A stretch of 64,000 nucleotides of DNA from Enterobacteriaceae bacterium (GTDB lineage: Bacteria > Pseudomonadota > Gammaproteobacteria > Enterobacterales > Enterobacteriaceae). This document shows positions 52,106 to 61,100 of the stretch, one piece after another; the first letter of the stretch is position 1, and each line of letters starts with the position of its first letter. The position numbers and the translations under genes are program-made. Where the stretch lies: positions 1 through 64,000 of the forward strand of contig JAISKF010000013.1 in NCBI GenBank assembly GCA_031261005.1, given 5' to 3'. The notes beneath the pieces were generated by a model, which was not told the DNA's origin, did no database searches, and saw nothing but the letters and a program-made list of their open reading frames with translations.

Positions 52106-53662
52106 TTAGCGTTTATATAACGTCAGCGTATCGCCTGGTTTCAGGCTATGTAACTTGGCAAGTTTAGCGTTCCATTTCAGCACATCACTAATATCCACAT
52201 TATGACGTTTCGCGATATTGGCGATCGTATCGCCTTTGCGGACGCGATAAGTAATGCTGCTTTTGCTGTTCTTGCTGCTTTTATTACCGGCACTTGTATT
52301 GCTGGCAATTTGCAGAGTTTGACCGACTTTTAGCTTGCTATTTTTAGTTAATGTATTCCATTTTTGAATATCGCTTACTTTGACGTTATTACGTTTAGCG
52401 ATCGATGCAAGGGTATCGCTGGCACGAACGGTATATTTAGTTGCCGTATTTTTAACACCAGAACTGCTATTACCAGCTTGTGCCATTTGCGTTTGCTGAG
52501 TAGAAAGCTGGGCAAGATATTCACTGGATAACGGTAAAGTGATGGTTTGCCCCGCAACAATCGGTGCTGTCATCGCGTTGGCTTGTTGAATAGATTGCAC
52601 GCTGATACCGTAACGCCGCGCTAAAATCTCAACAGTTTCACCCTGAACAACGCGATGCTGCCCCCAATTCACCAAATTAGTTTCACCGCGGTTAAGCGAT
52701 GCTTCAAGTTTCTTGGCATTATTAATCGGCAGCGTAATGGTATGCGGACCATTTGGCGCAGTAACATTATATTTGTAACCAGCGTTGTAAGTTTTTAGCT
52801 TCTGTAACGGAATATCCGCCATTTTTGCCGCTTGTGTCAGTTCGATTTGCTGACCCACTTCAATACGGGTTAACGCATGATTAAGATTGCTGTTCGGTAA
52901 ATACAAACCATAACGATTGCTATTTTTAACCATATCGCTAAGTGCCAGTAATTTAGGAACATACTGCATGGTTTCGGTCGGCAAATCTAACGACCAATAA
53001 TCGATTGGACGACCTTTAGCAATATTGTTATCAATCGCACGCTGGATACAACCTTCTCCGCAATTATAAGCGGCAATAGTTAACAGCCAGTCACCGCCAA
53101 ACATACCGTAGAGACGCTCCAGTATATCGAGTGCTGCGGTGGTAGATTCAGTCACATCGCGGCGACCGTCATACCATTGATCTTGTCTGAGACCAGCATT
53201 GCTTCCGGTAGTTGGAATAATCTGCCAAAGTCCGGCAGCGGCAGCAGACGAAGTGGCATTGGGATCAAACGAACTCTCTACAATCGGCAGCAATGCCAGC
53301 TCCATTGGCAATTTACGTTCTTTAATCTGGCTGATAATCCAGTACATATATGGTTCAGCACGTACTGTCACCGTTTGCAGATAATTCTTTTTATTGAAGT
53401 AGAACTCTTTTTGTTCTCGGACGCGGTTATTTTCCGGAATCTGCATGTTCAGCTCGTCACTGACCGCTAACCACAGATTTTTCTCACTTTGACCATCTTC
53501 ATCAATAAGCCAATTAAGATTTGTTCGTGAATTGCGAGCAAAGTAATCAAACGCTGGCGAGAGACTTTGCTTACTGACGTGATGCGATGTTTTTGTTGTA
53601 GTTGTGGTTGATTGACACCCTGCGAGTAACACCGTGGCGAACAAGAATACTTTTATCTTCAT
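52106..53662 (-). CDS. mltD: Membrane-bound lytic murein transglycosylase D
   Basis: This is a 518-residue lipoprotein from MKIKVFLFATVLLAGCQS (lipobox LLAGC); the longer frame to 53737 adds no plausible signal. It cleaves peptidoglycan glycan strands. The family 1E catalytic domain is at about residues 85-260, with LPIVESSFDPNATSSAAAAG (catalytic Glu) and AYNCGEG. Three LysM repeats are visible in the C-terminal half (HRVVQGETVEILARRYG, TKYTVRASDTLASIAKR and ITYRVRKGDTIANIAKR). E. coli MltD is shorter (452 residues) with fewer repeats. It is adjacent to gloB, as in E. coli. Confidence 0.96.
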   Translation of the reverse strand: MKIKVFLFATVLLAGCQSTTTTTKTSHHVSKQSLSPAFDYFARNSRTNLNWLIDEDGQSEKNLWLAVSDELNMQIPENNRVREQKEFYFNKKNYLQTVTVRAEPYMYWIISQIKERKLPMELALLPIVESSFDPNATSSAAAAGLWQIIPTTGSNAGLRQDQWYDGRRDVTESTTAALDILERLYGMFGGDWLLTIAAYNCGEGCIQRAIDNNIAKGRPIDYWSLDLPTETMQYVPKLLALSDMVKNSNRYGLYLPNSNLNHALTRIEVGQQIELTQAAKMADIPLQKLKTYNAGYKYNVTAPNGPHTITLPINNAKKLEASLNRGETNLVNWGQHRVVQGETVEILARRYGISVQSIQQANAMTAPIVAGQTITLPLSSEYLAQLSTQQTQMAQAGNSSSGVKNTATKYTVRASDTLASIAKRNNVKVSDIQKWNTLTKNSKLKVGQTLQIASNTSAGNKSSKNSKSSITYRVRKGDTIANIAKRHNVDISDVLKWNAKLAKLHSLKPGDTLTLYKR

Positions 53663-53736
53663 AGTTATTAATTTTATTTTTTGATTAAAACTCAACCAAT
53701 AATACGTTGACGGACAAGATAACTCAACTAAAAGCA

Positions 53737-54507
53737 TTAATAGTTATCTTTCATGGCTCTTAAACGAGCAAAAATCTGCCAGATCTCTATAGTTGGATCT
53801 ATTATGCCTAACTTTCTTTGTAGATCAATTTGTTGGCATCGCAGGAAAAGATTAATTTTTCTCTCAAATTGTAACTCAGTTGGCACGGAGGCTTGATTTT
53901 CTGCCCGTAATTGCTCAACTTGTTTCTTATATGTTTCAATTTCGGAATCTTCTGGTAAAACAAAGTTAGCGAAACGTAAATTTGACAATGTATATTCGTG
54001 AGCACAACACACTTTTGTCTCATCAGGCAACGCAGCTAACTTCTCAAGAGAGTGATACATTTGTTCAGGCGTACCTTCAAAAATACGTCCGCAGCCAGCA
54101 GAAAAAAGTGTATCGCCGCAAAATAAGTGAGGCGCGCAATAAAAAGCAACGTGTCCAAGCGTGTGACCGGGAACGTCAATCACTGAAAAATTCATTCCTG
54201 CGGCTGTAATAGTATCACCTTGTTTAACAATAAATTGTGCGCCTTTACTACGAGTTTCTTCCGGACCGTACACGCTTAATGCAGGATAACGTTTTACTAA
54301 TTCCGCCACACCGCCAGTGTGATCGTGATGGTGATGCGTTAATAAGATAGCGTCAGGAATTAATTGTTGTTGTGTCAGCGCCGCAATAACCGGCTGCACT
54401 TCACCGGGATCGACAATCACAGTTGTTTGCTTATCGGCACTGAGCAACCAAATGTAATTGTCCTGAAGTGCCGGAATATTGCTAAGATACATGTGGCTAA
54501 AAGACAT
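53737..54507 (-). CDS. gloB: Hydroxyacylglutathione hydrolase (glyoxalase II)
   Basis: This is a 256-residue protein. It hydrolyses S-lactoylglutathione to lactate and glutathione in methylglyoxal detoxification. The metallo-beta-lactamase motif [11 protein letters not shown] and [13 protein letters not shown] are intact. I place the start at 54507 ([15 protein letters not shown]), which has AGGGGA six bases upstream; the longer frame to 54552 lacks support. It is divergent from yafS with about 80 bases between them, as in E. coli. Confidence 0.96.
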   Translation of the reverse strand: MSFSHMYLSNIPALQDNYIWLLSADKQTTVIVDPGEVQPVIAALTQQQLIPDAILLTHHHHDHTGGVAELVKRYPALSVYGPEETRSKGAQFIVKQGDTITAAGMNFSVIDVPGHTLGHVAFYCAPHLFCGDTLFSAGCGRIFEGTPEQMYHSLEKLAALPDETKVCCAHEYTLSNLRFANFVLPEDSEIETYKKQVEQLRAENQASVPTELQFERKINLFLRCQQIDLQRKLGIIDPTIEIWQIFARLRAMKDNY

Positions 54508-54586
54508 CGTGATCCCCTGATTTTCCAATTTATTACAAGATACATGTCTCATACCAATGTGTCTTGATTAGAAGAGATAATAATTG

Positions 54587-55309
54587 ATGAGAGCCGCTCA
54601 TACAGAAAAGATAATTTCATCACCAGTTTCCTGGGATTCATTATCTCACGGGAATTGTTATCGTATAGCGCTGGAACAGCAATTAGAACCCTGGTGGCAA
54701 AAATTATTCGGTTTCCATCTGCTCAAACTGGGTAGTCTCAGCGCACAAATTAATAGCGAAAAATGCCAGATTTCCCACCATATCCGCGTTGCGCCATGCG
54801 GGACAAATATCGATGTTTACGCTGATAGTTTGCAACTGCCTTTTCTTGATAAAACACTCGATGCCTGCTTATTAGCTAATACACTGGCATATTCAGAAGA
54901 TCCGCATCGCATTTTACGTGAAGTTGATCGCGTACTAATTGATGATGGCTGGTTGATTATCAGCGGTTTTAACCCATTTAGCTTAGCCGGAATCGGCAAA
55001 CTCATACCGATCATCAGGAAACGTCCCCCTTATGATTGCCGCATGTTCACCCGCATGAGAATGGTTGACTGGCTTAGTTTGCTGAATTATGAAGTTTTAT
55101 GTCATGTACAATTTCAGAACAACCCAAAAAACGCCCAAAACGATGGCTGTTTAAATTTGCATCTTCCTGTTTTAGGCTGCCAAACGCTCATTGTTGCCCG
55201 TAAACGCACGATCCCGCTAACGCTGAATCCGCTCTCTGCGTTTAAACAACGAGTTAAGATGAGATCTGATACAGTTGGAGCAACGAAAAATATGCCTGAT
55301 GGCGATTAG
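54587..55309 (+). CDS. yafS: SAM-dependent methyltransferase YafS
   Basis: This gene encodes 240 residues. It is a class I methyltransferase-like protein with the post-motif segment [20 protein letters not shown] and [20 protein letters not shown]. The glycine-rich motif I is degenerate, so SAM binding is probable but not certain, and no substrate is known. The start is the ATG at 54587 (a TTG one codon upstream is also open). It ends four bases inside the convergent rnhA, the usual yafS-rnhA arrangement. Confidence 0.9.
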   Translation: MRAAHTEKIISSPVSWDSLSHGNCYRIALEQQLEPWWQKLFGFHLLKLGSLSAQINSEKCQISHHIRVAPCGTNIDVYADSLQLPFLDKTLDACLLANTLAYSEDPHRILREVDRVLIDDGWLIISGFNPFSLAGIGKLIPIIRKRPPYDCRMFTRMRMVDWLSLLNYEVLCHVQFQNNPKNAQNDGCLNLHLPVLGCQTLIVARKRTIPLTLNPLSAFKQRVKMRSDTVGATKNMPDGD

Positions 55310-55773
55310 GCTTCTGGCTTATAACCTGTATCGGTAAGTGTTGGATTTTCAGCAGCCGTTTTCGCTAACACATCGCAGCGTTCATTCTCTTCATGACCGG
55401 CATGACCTTTTACCCAATGCCATTCCACCTGATGGCGAGTAATCGCTTCATCAAGACGCAGCCAAAGATCGACATTTTTTACCGGCTTTTTATCCGCTGT
55501 TTTCCAGCCGCGCTTTTTCCAGTTATGAATCCAGCTCATAATACCTTGCCGTACATATTGGCTATCGGTACTCAGAGAAACCTGACAGGACGCAGTAAGC
55601 GATTCCAATGCCGTGATCGCCGCCAATAATTCCATGCGATTATTCGTAGTGAGAAAGTATCCCGCACTGAGGGTTTTCTCATGCTGTTTATAGCGTAAAA
55701 TAGCACCATAGCCGCCAGGTCCGGGATTCCCCAAACACGAGCCATCGGTGAATATCTCTACCTGCTTCAACAT
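55306..55773 (-). CDS. rnhA: Ribonuclease HI
   Basis: This is a 155-residue protein from [20 protein letters not shown], nearly identical to E. coli RNase HI. It degrades RNA in RNA-DNA hybrids. The catalytic residues are in IFTDGSC (Asp10), RMELLAAI (Glu48), [11 protein letters not shown] (Asp70) and ERCDVLAK (Asp134), all present. It is convergent with yafS and divergent from dnaQ, 47 bases between starts, as in E. coli. A longer frame to 55830 would overlap dnaQ. Confidence 0.98.
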   Translation of the reverse strand: MLKQVEIFTDGSCLGNPGPGGYGAILRYKQHEKTLSAGYFLTTNNRMELLAAITALESLTASCQVSLSTDSQYVRQGIMSWIHNWKKRGWKTADKKPVKNVDLWLRLDEAITRHQVEWHWVKGHAGHEENERCDVLAKTAAENPTLTDTGYKPEA

Positions 55774-55820
55774 ATCTGGTAGACTCATCATAAAGTTGAA
55801 AACATTAAGTCTGACACAAA

Positions 55821-56585
55821 ATGGAATCAATAAGCACTGAAATTACACGACAAATTGTTCTCGATACCGAAACCACCGGTATGAATATGGTTGGCGTTCA
55901 TTATGAAGGGCATCGTATTATCGAGATTGGTGCGGTCGAAGTGGTAAATCGCCGCCTGACCGGACGACATTTCCATGTCTATGTCAAACCTGACCGGCTG
56001 GTTGATCCAGAGGCTTACGCGGTACATGGTATCAGCGACGAGTTTCTGGCAGATAAACCGACCTTTGCTGACATCGCCGATGACTTTTTTCAGTTTATCG
56101 ACGGCGCTGAATTAGTTATCCACAACGCATCGTTTGACGTGGGCTTTATGGACTACGAGTTCCAGAAGTTACGCAGCGATTATCCGAAAGTTGAATCATT
56201 TTGTAGCGTCACTGACTCTTTGACGATGGCGCGGAAGATGTTTCCCGGAAAACGCAATAACTTAGATGCGCTGTGTACCCGACTGGATATTGATAACAGC
56301 CGCAGAACATTGCACGGTGCGTTACTCGATGCCGAAATATTAGCCGAAGTCTATCTGACCATGACCGGCGGACAGACATCGCTCTCATTTTCTATCGAGG
56401 GTGATTCCGCAGCACAAACGCGCGGAGCAGAAGTCCAACGCATTGTTCGGGCAAAAACTGCTTTGAAAGTGGTTTATGCCACCGATGAAGAAGTTATTGA
56501 TCACGAAAAACGTCTGGATCTTGTCCTCAAAAAAGGCGGAAGCTGTTTATGGCGCTTACCTGCTGATGGTGAAACGATAAATTAA
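55821..56585 (+). CDS. dnaQ: DNA polymerase III epsilon subunit (proofreading exonuclease)
   Basis: This gene encodes 254 residues (E. coli 243). It is the 3'-5' exonuclease of the replicative polymerase. The DEDDh motifs are intact: VLDTETTGM (Exo I), [14 protein letters not shown] (Exo II) and [14 protein letters not shown] (Exo III, His and Asp). The linker about residues 185-210 and the C-terminal polymerase-binding tail ending [15 protein letters not shown] are present; the last few residues extend beyond E. coli. tRNA-Asp follows on the same strand. Confidence 0.97.
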   Translation: MESISTEITRQIVLDTETTGMNMVGVHYEGHRIIEIGAVEVVNRRLTGRHFHVYVKPDRLVDPEAYAVHGISDEFLADKPTFADIADDFFQFIDGAELVIHNASFDVGFMDYEFQKLRSDYPKVESFCSVTDSLTMARKMFPGKRNNLDALCTRLDIDNSRRTLHGALLDAEILAEVYLTMTGGQTSLSFSIEGDSAAQTRGAEVQRIVRAKTALKVVYATDEEVIDHEKRLDLVLKKGGSCLWRLPADGETIN

Positions 56586-56735
56586 TTATTTTTATAGTAA
56601 AATTTATATAGTTAGCTGAATTTCTGTGCAAATGATTTTGTTCTGATAAATTTTCATTGACTCATTATGCGCGGGACTTTACTATCTCACTCGCTTTGTA
56701 ACAAAAGCGAAGCAAAAAGTAGTAAGAAAGAAAAT

Positions 56736-56812
56736 GGAGCGGTAGTTCAGTTGGTTAGAATACCTGCCTGTCACGCAGGGGGTCGCGGGTTCGAGTCCCG
56801 TCCGTTCCGCCA
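56736..56812 (+). tRNA. aspV: tRNA-Asp (anticodon GTC)
   Basis: A 77-base cloverleaf with GGAGCGG acceptor stem, GTC anticodon at 56770-56772, TTCGAGT T-loop and encoded CCA end. It is nearly identical to E. coli tRNA-Asp, and the position after dnaQ is that of aspV. The region to the right is accessory, as is common at this tRNA. I saw no second copy of its 3' end in the window to mark an attachment site. Confidence 0.98.
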
Positions 56813-56849
56813 ATTCTTGTTATATTAAGATATATTCTCGAATTAATAG

Positions 56850-56880
56850 CCGCAAAGTCTCAACGACTTGCGGTTTTTTT
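56850..56880 (+). terminator. Rho-independent terminator after tRNA-Asp
   Basis: CCGCAAAGTC and GACTTGCGG pair (one bulged A) around a 5-base loop and are followed by eight Ts. It lies 37 bases after the tRNA. The 250 bases beyond it up to the rhs relic hold nothing I can name. Confidence 0.9.
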
Positions 56881-57135
56881 TCGTCTTTAGATTTTCTCTG
56901 CTGTATTGGTGCAATCAGAGATAATGAGTGTACTGTTCTGAACAGTGAAATTTCGGAACACTTATTTTGAGTTGTTTACAGATAAAATATATTTCACTCT
57001 CTCGTATTGCCGCCCTCTATTCTCTGTAAAAACTGAGCGTTAGGTCAATGTTAAGAAACCAGAATGGCTATCGTAATTCGTCCCCTTTTCACTGTTGAAA
57101 TTCAAAAAGCGAAACCGTCCTCTAAATCTGGTTGT

Positions 57136-57358
57136 CATCAAAATACTGTCCCTGAAGTCGCAGAGGTTGTTTTACTTTTATTTCGTCCAGTCGGTCTGCC
57201 CGACCAAAGGCGAAGTAGTGCGCGCTCCAGACGATTTCACCCTCAGCATCATATAACCGCAGCGGCATACCATTCGGGTCGTTCTGATAAAAATAGTAAC
57301 CGCTCTCTTCCGGAGGAGCCGGACTGCTGATGCCCTATTGTTTGCACTGTAATACTAA
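57136..57358 (-). pseudogene. Decayed rhs core fragment
   Basis: Read on the minus strand this encodes a segment matching the intact Rhs protein near its core end: APPEESGYYFYQNDPNGMPL, then ADRLDEIKVKQPLRLQGQYF. An in-frame TAG (57335-57337) replaces a glutamine codon after LQCKQ, and the frame stops again after FDDNQI. Similarity ends before the core's DPxGL motif, so no toxin tail remains. Base identity with the same part of the intact gene (58720-58940) is high. The fragment lies downstream of the present toxin-immunity pair, as displaced rhs tails typically do. The plus-strand frame across it is only a shadow. Confidence 0.85.
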
Positions 57359-57533
57359 CGTTTTGACAGTATTAAGTTTATTAGAAGTTTTAGATTTTAA
57401 TATCAGATAATTGATTATCAACATCAATGAACAAGAAATGTTATATTAATTTATTTGACCAATTTTAATACATAAATCGCCTGTCTCCGTCATTCAATTA
57501 ATTAACTAAAAGACAGGCTTGGCTATATAAAAA

Positions 57534-58151
57534 TCATGCTGTTTGAATAAAAAAGAAACCTATATCATTATTATCTTCGATTTTTTTCTTCAAAAACATA
57601 TATCCTATTGAATCTGAAAGCCCCAAAATACCATTGTTTTTAGAAGATAAATCAGATGAATATAACTGACCAACAAACATATACTCTTTCATTAGCTTTT
57701 CATACCCAACTAACCCATTCGGAATATCATTAGATATAAAGGAAAAAGCAGGGAAATCGCTATCTTCTAAATTTCGTTGAGATAATGTAATTTTTTTTTC
57801 GCTTACCCTCACCCCACCTTCCTTATAACTATCTTTATTACCAATAGTTATTCTTGTATAACCTTTACATATATAATTAAACTCTACATCATCACCAGTA
57901 AAAACTATATCATCTATAAAATAGCGACTTTCATTGTAGGTAGAAAAAATAGATACAATATGATTTGGTGGTAAACCTAAAGAACTAATAAATTTATTTA
58001 GCACATTTGTTTCAATTGAGAATAATAAGGTAAGTTCTTCACCTAAAGGGTTTTTGGGCCATGCCCCCTCGATATAAGCTCCTCCCCCAAACTTAATGCT
58101 GCCTGTTTCATTATCCACATTAGTCGGTTTTAACTGATATACTTCTTTCAT
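57534..58151 (-). CDS. Putative Rhs immunity protein (DUF1963/YwqG-like)
   Basis: This is a 205-residue protein when started at MKEVYQLKPTNVDNETG, whose ATG overlaps the rhs stop (ATGA) and has AGGAG at good spacing; the longer frame to 58175 is less likely. There is no signal peptide or membrane helix, so it acts in the cytoplasm if it is the cognate immunity protein. The N-terminal SIKFGGGAYIEGAWPKN and LTLLFSIETN weakly recall the DUF1963 (YwqG) pattern of KFGG and WPK followed by a hydrophobic strand. It is clearly more AT-rich than the rhs core, typical of exchangeable modules. The assignment rests mainly on position. Confidence 0.7.
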   Translation of the reverse strand: MKEVYQLKPTNVDNETGSIKFGGGAYIEGAWPKNPLGEELTLLFSIETNVLNKFISSLGLPPNHIVSIFSTYNESRYFIDDIVFTGDDVEFNYICKGYTRITIGNKDSYKEGGVRVSEKKITLSQRNLEDSDFPAFSFISNDIPNGLVGYEKLMKEYMFVGQLYSSDLSSKNNGILGLSDSIGYMFLKKKIEDNNDIGFFFIQTA

Positions 58152-61100
58152 ACTTGTTCTTCTCCTTTCTCGCATCCCTTCAATTTATTATAGAAACTCT
58201 TAGCCGCTGTTCGAAGTGGATAAATCTTAGATTCGGGAACCCCAGCTCGTCTCATCGCTTCTGTTGTTATATCTAATTCATCATCAATTGTTGATGAAAA
58301 CTCATTGCGTCCTAGTCCTCTTTCTTCTCTAATTTTTCCTTCATGATAATGAACGCCACCAATACCTCTTGAATCTTTTTCTGGTCCACGAGTATGGTGA
58401 TCAAGATCTAATGCTATAGCAGGATTTCCAGATAAACGAGTATCATTTGCCAACCCTTCTTGCCTCAAATATTCATGTCTTATTAATTCATGTGATTGAA
58501 GACCATCGCCGACATGTTCTCCACCATTCTGACTTCCATAAGTGCCTACATCAAAAAGTGAAGCTAATCCTAAAGGATCTGCCCAACTGAATGTATTCGG
58601 CGCATACTGATAAGGATTAATCCCCCCAACCAACCCAATCGGATCCTGACAAACAAACACCCCCGTGCGCGGATCATAATACCGATGTCGGTTGTAGTGT
58701 AAACCACTCTCTTCATCAAAATATTGTCCCTGAAGTCGCAGCGGTTGTTTTACTTTTATTTCATCTAATCGGTCTGCCCGACCAAATGCGGTGTAGTGCG
58801 CGCTCCAGGCGATTTCGCCTTGTGCGTCATATAACCGCAGCGGCATACCATTCGGGTCGTTCTGATAAAAATAGTAACCGCTCTCTTCCGGCGGTGCCAG
58901 ACTGCCAATGCCCTGCTGTTTGCACTGTAGCACCAGTGGTTCAAAGGTGTTCAGATAATAGACAAAGAAGCGGCTGTCCAGTTTGGCATTCGTCCCTGTT
59001 GCCAGCGGTGAGAAGCTGACTTCTGCCGTCAGGGCATCGCCGTCCCAGATAAAATAGGTAATCTTCTCTACCTGATCGCGCCGGTTAATGCAGGTTTTGC
59101 GGATCCGCCGCCTTAACGCATCATAGTGATACTGATAACGTTCGCCCCGCTCTCCGGTACGATAAAATCCGCTCAGGCACTCATTTTCGTCCCATTCCAG
59201 ACGATCGCTTCGTTCACCGTCTTCGCGTACAATCAACTGCCCCGCCTGATTCAGGCGATAGTGCATGCCGTCGTTAAACGTCAGTTCTCGCTGACCTTCC
59301 GGATCCTCTGTTTCGACAAACCGATCGCCGTTCGCGTTATACACATAATCGTGGATCTCTCCCATCGGATTACTGTGACGGGTTATCTGCCCCAGTACGT
59401 CGTAGAAGTAACGGTCGGTGCCTCCGCGGCTGTCACTACGCATCACCAGATTACCCGATACATCATAGTGATAATCAATGGTATCGCTGTGAATGTTGCC
59501 GCTGCGATGCAAACTCTGGCGTTTCAGTTGCCCTGTTTTGGTGTATTCAAAGGTCGAAGTTACGGCTTCGCTCTGTTTCTGGCGGGTCAGGCGACCAATT
59601 TCATCAAAATCAAATTCGACTGGCGCATGGTCATCCACCTGCTGGCGGATAAGTTGCCCCAGTTCGTTATATTCAAAGCGCAGCGCTTGTTTAAACGCCG
59701 TTTCTTCTGTCTGGATCTGATGCTGCAACTGATGATGCTGTTCCGTTAACTGACCGGACAGGTTATAGCGGTATTCCAGACGGGCAGTCACCTCTTGCTG
59801 TTGCTGACTTTCCAGTATTAATGCGCCAACCTGATTATATTTTCGCGTCACTTCACAATGCAGGTTCTTCGCCAGCGTGAGCTGACCCCGTTTGTTATAG
59901 GCGTAGGTTTCTGCTTTTTCCGGCTGTCCGTGCGGCGTTTTACTGACAATACGCCCCATTCGGTCACAGGTCACTGCCAGTAACTGACCTAACGGGTTAA
60001 GGCTTTGGGTTAAATAACCCGCTTCATCATAATGATAGGTCCGCGCTTTTCCCCAATAATCGCGCTCTTCAATCAGGCGTCCGACCGCATCGCGTTTTAA
60101 CTGCCAGTGTTCACCGCGCTGATTGGTCACGCCGGTCAGTTGTTCTTCGGTATTGTAGTGATATTGCAGGGTATTACCGTCCGGCAGCGTCTGCTGTGAC
60201 AGCCGTCCCTGACCAAAATAGGCAAATTTAGTCACTTTTTTACCGCGATCGCGGTATTCAATCAGGTTATCTTCATGATCGTAACGGCAACTGATAAACT
60301 CGCCGTCTTCTAACTGGCATGAGATCAACCGCCCTTTTTTATCATACTGATAGCGGGTTTCATCGCCGTTAGCCAACCGGCGTGTTTGCAAATGACCCAA
60401 ACGGTCAAACTGAAAATCCGTGGCTCGTCCGGCAATATCCCGAAGCTGGCGAATAAAGCCTAATTCATCATACGTCAGTGCGGTCTGTTGCTGCCCGCTA
60501 TGGACTTCAACCAGTTGTCCCAGTACATCGTAGCGATACCGGCTTTCCTGACCCAGCGGGGTTTTCTGGCTAATCAGGTTGCCTTTGTCATTCCATTGCT
60601 GCTGCCAGCGCTGGTTTTCAGCATCAACAATTTCAGTCGGTTTATTTCGCTCATCGTAGCGAATACGGATACCGCTTCCGTCAGGGTAACGGCGGCTGAC
60701 GATATTTGCCCGCGGGTCATATTCCCATTCGGTTTTGTTACCGCACGGATCAATTTCCGATATTCCCCGTTGTTGTCCATCGTACTGATAGGATTTAACC
60801 CCGCCTAACGGGTCGATGCGAACTAAAGGAAGTTGTCGTTCGTCATATTGCAGAATGGTGGTATGACCGAGCGAGTCGGTAATTAACGTCTCCTGACGCT
60901 CAGGGTGATAGACAAACGTGTAATCAAACAGTCCGTGATCACCCCAGGCATGATGCACCCGCTGAACCTGATCTTCATGCAGGGTATAGGCATAGTAAAA
61001 CGATAAACCGTTGCGGTCGGTATGGCGCACCATCTGGTGATTATCAATATATTCAAAATCATATGGCTGTTGATGGCTATCCAGAACGGATACCATATCG

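Noticed and set aside
56790-56812. Attachment-site duplication of the tRNA-Asp 3' end
   Set aside because: No second copy of the 3' end was seen between 56813 and 64000; one may exist beyond the window.
57064-57330. Plus-strand open frame of 88 codons right of tRNA-Asp
   Set aside because: It runs antisense across the decayed rhs fragment; the same antisense frame type appears over the intact rhs gene, so it is a shadow.
57479-57518. Inverted repeat GCCTGTCT ... AGACAGGC after the putative immunity gene
   Set aside because: The stem is only 8 bp with a 24-base AT-rich loop and no U-tract, too weak to call a terminator.
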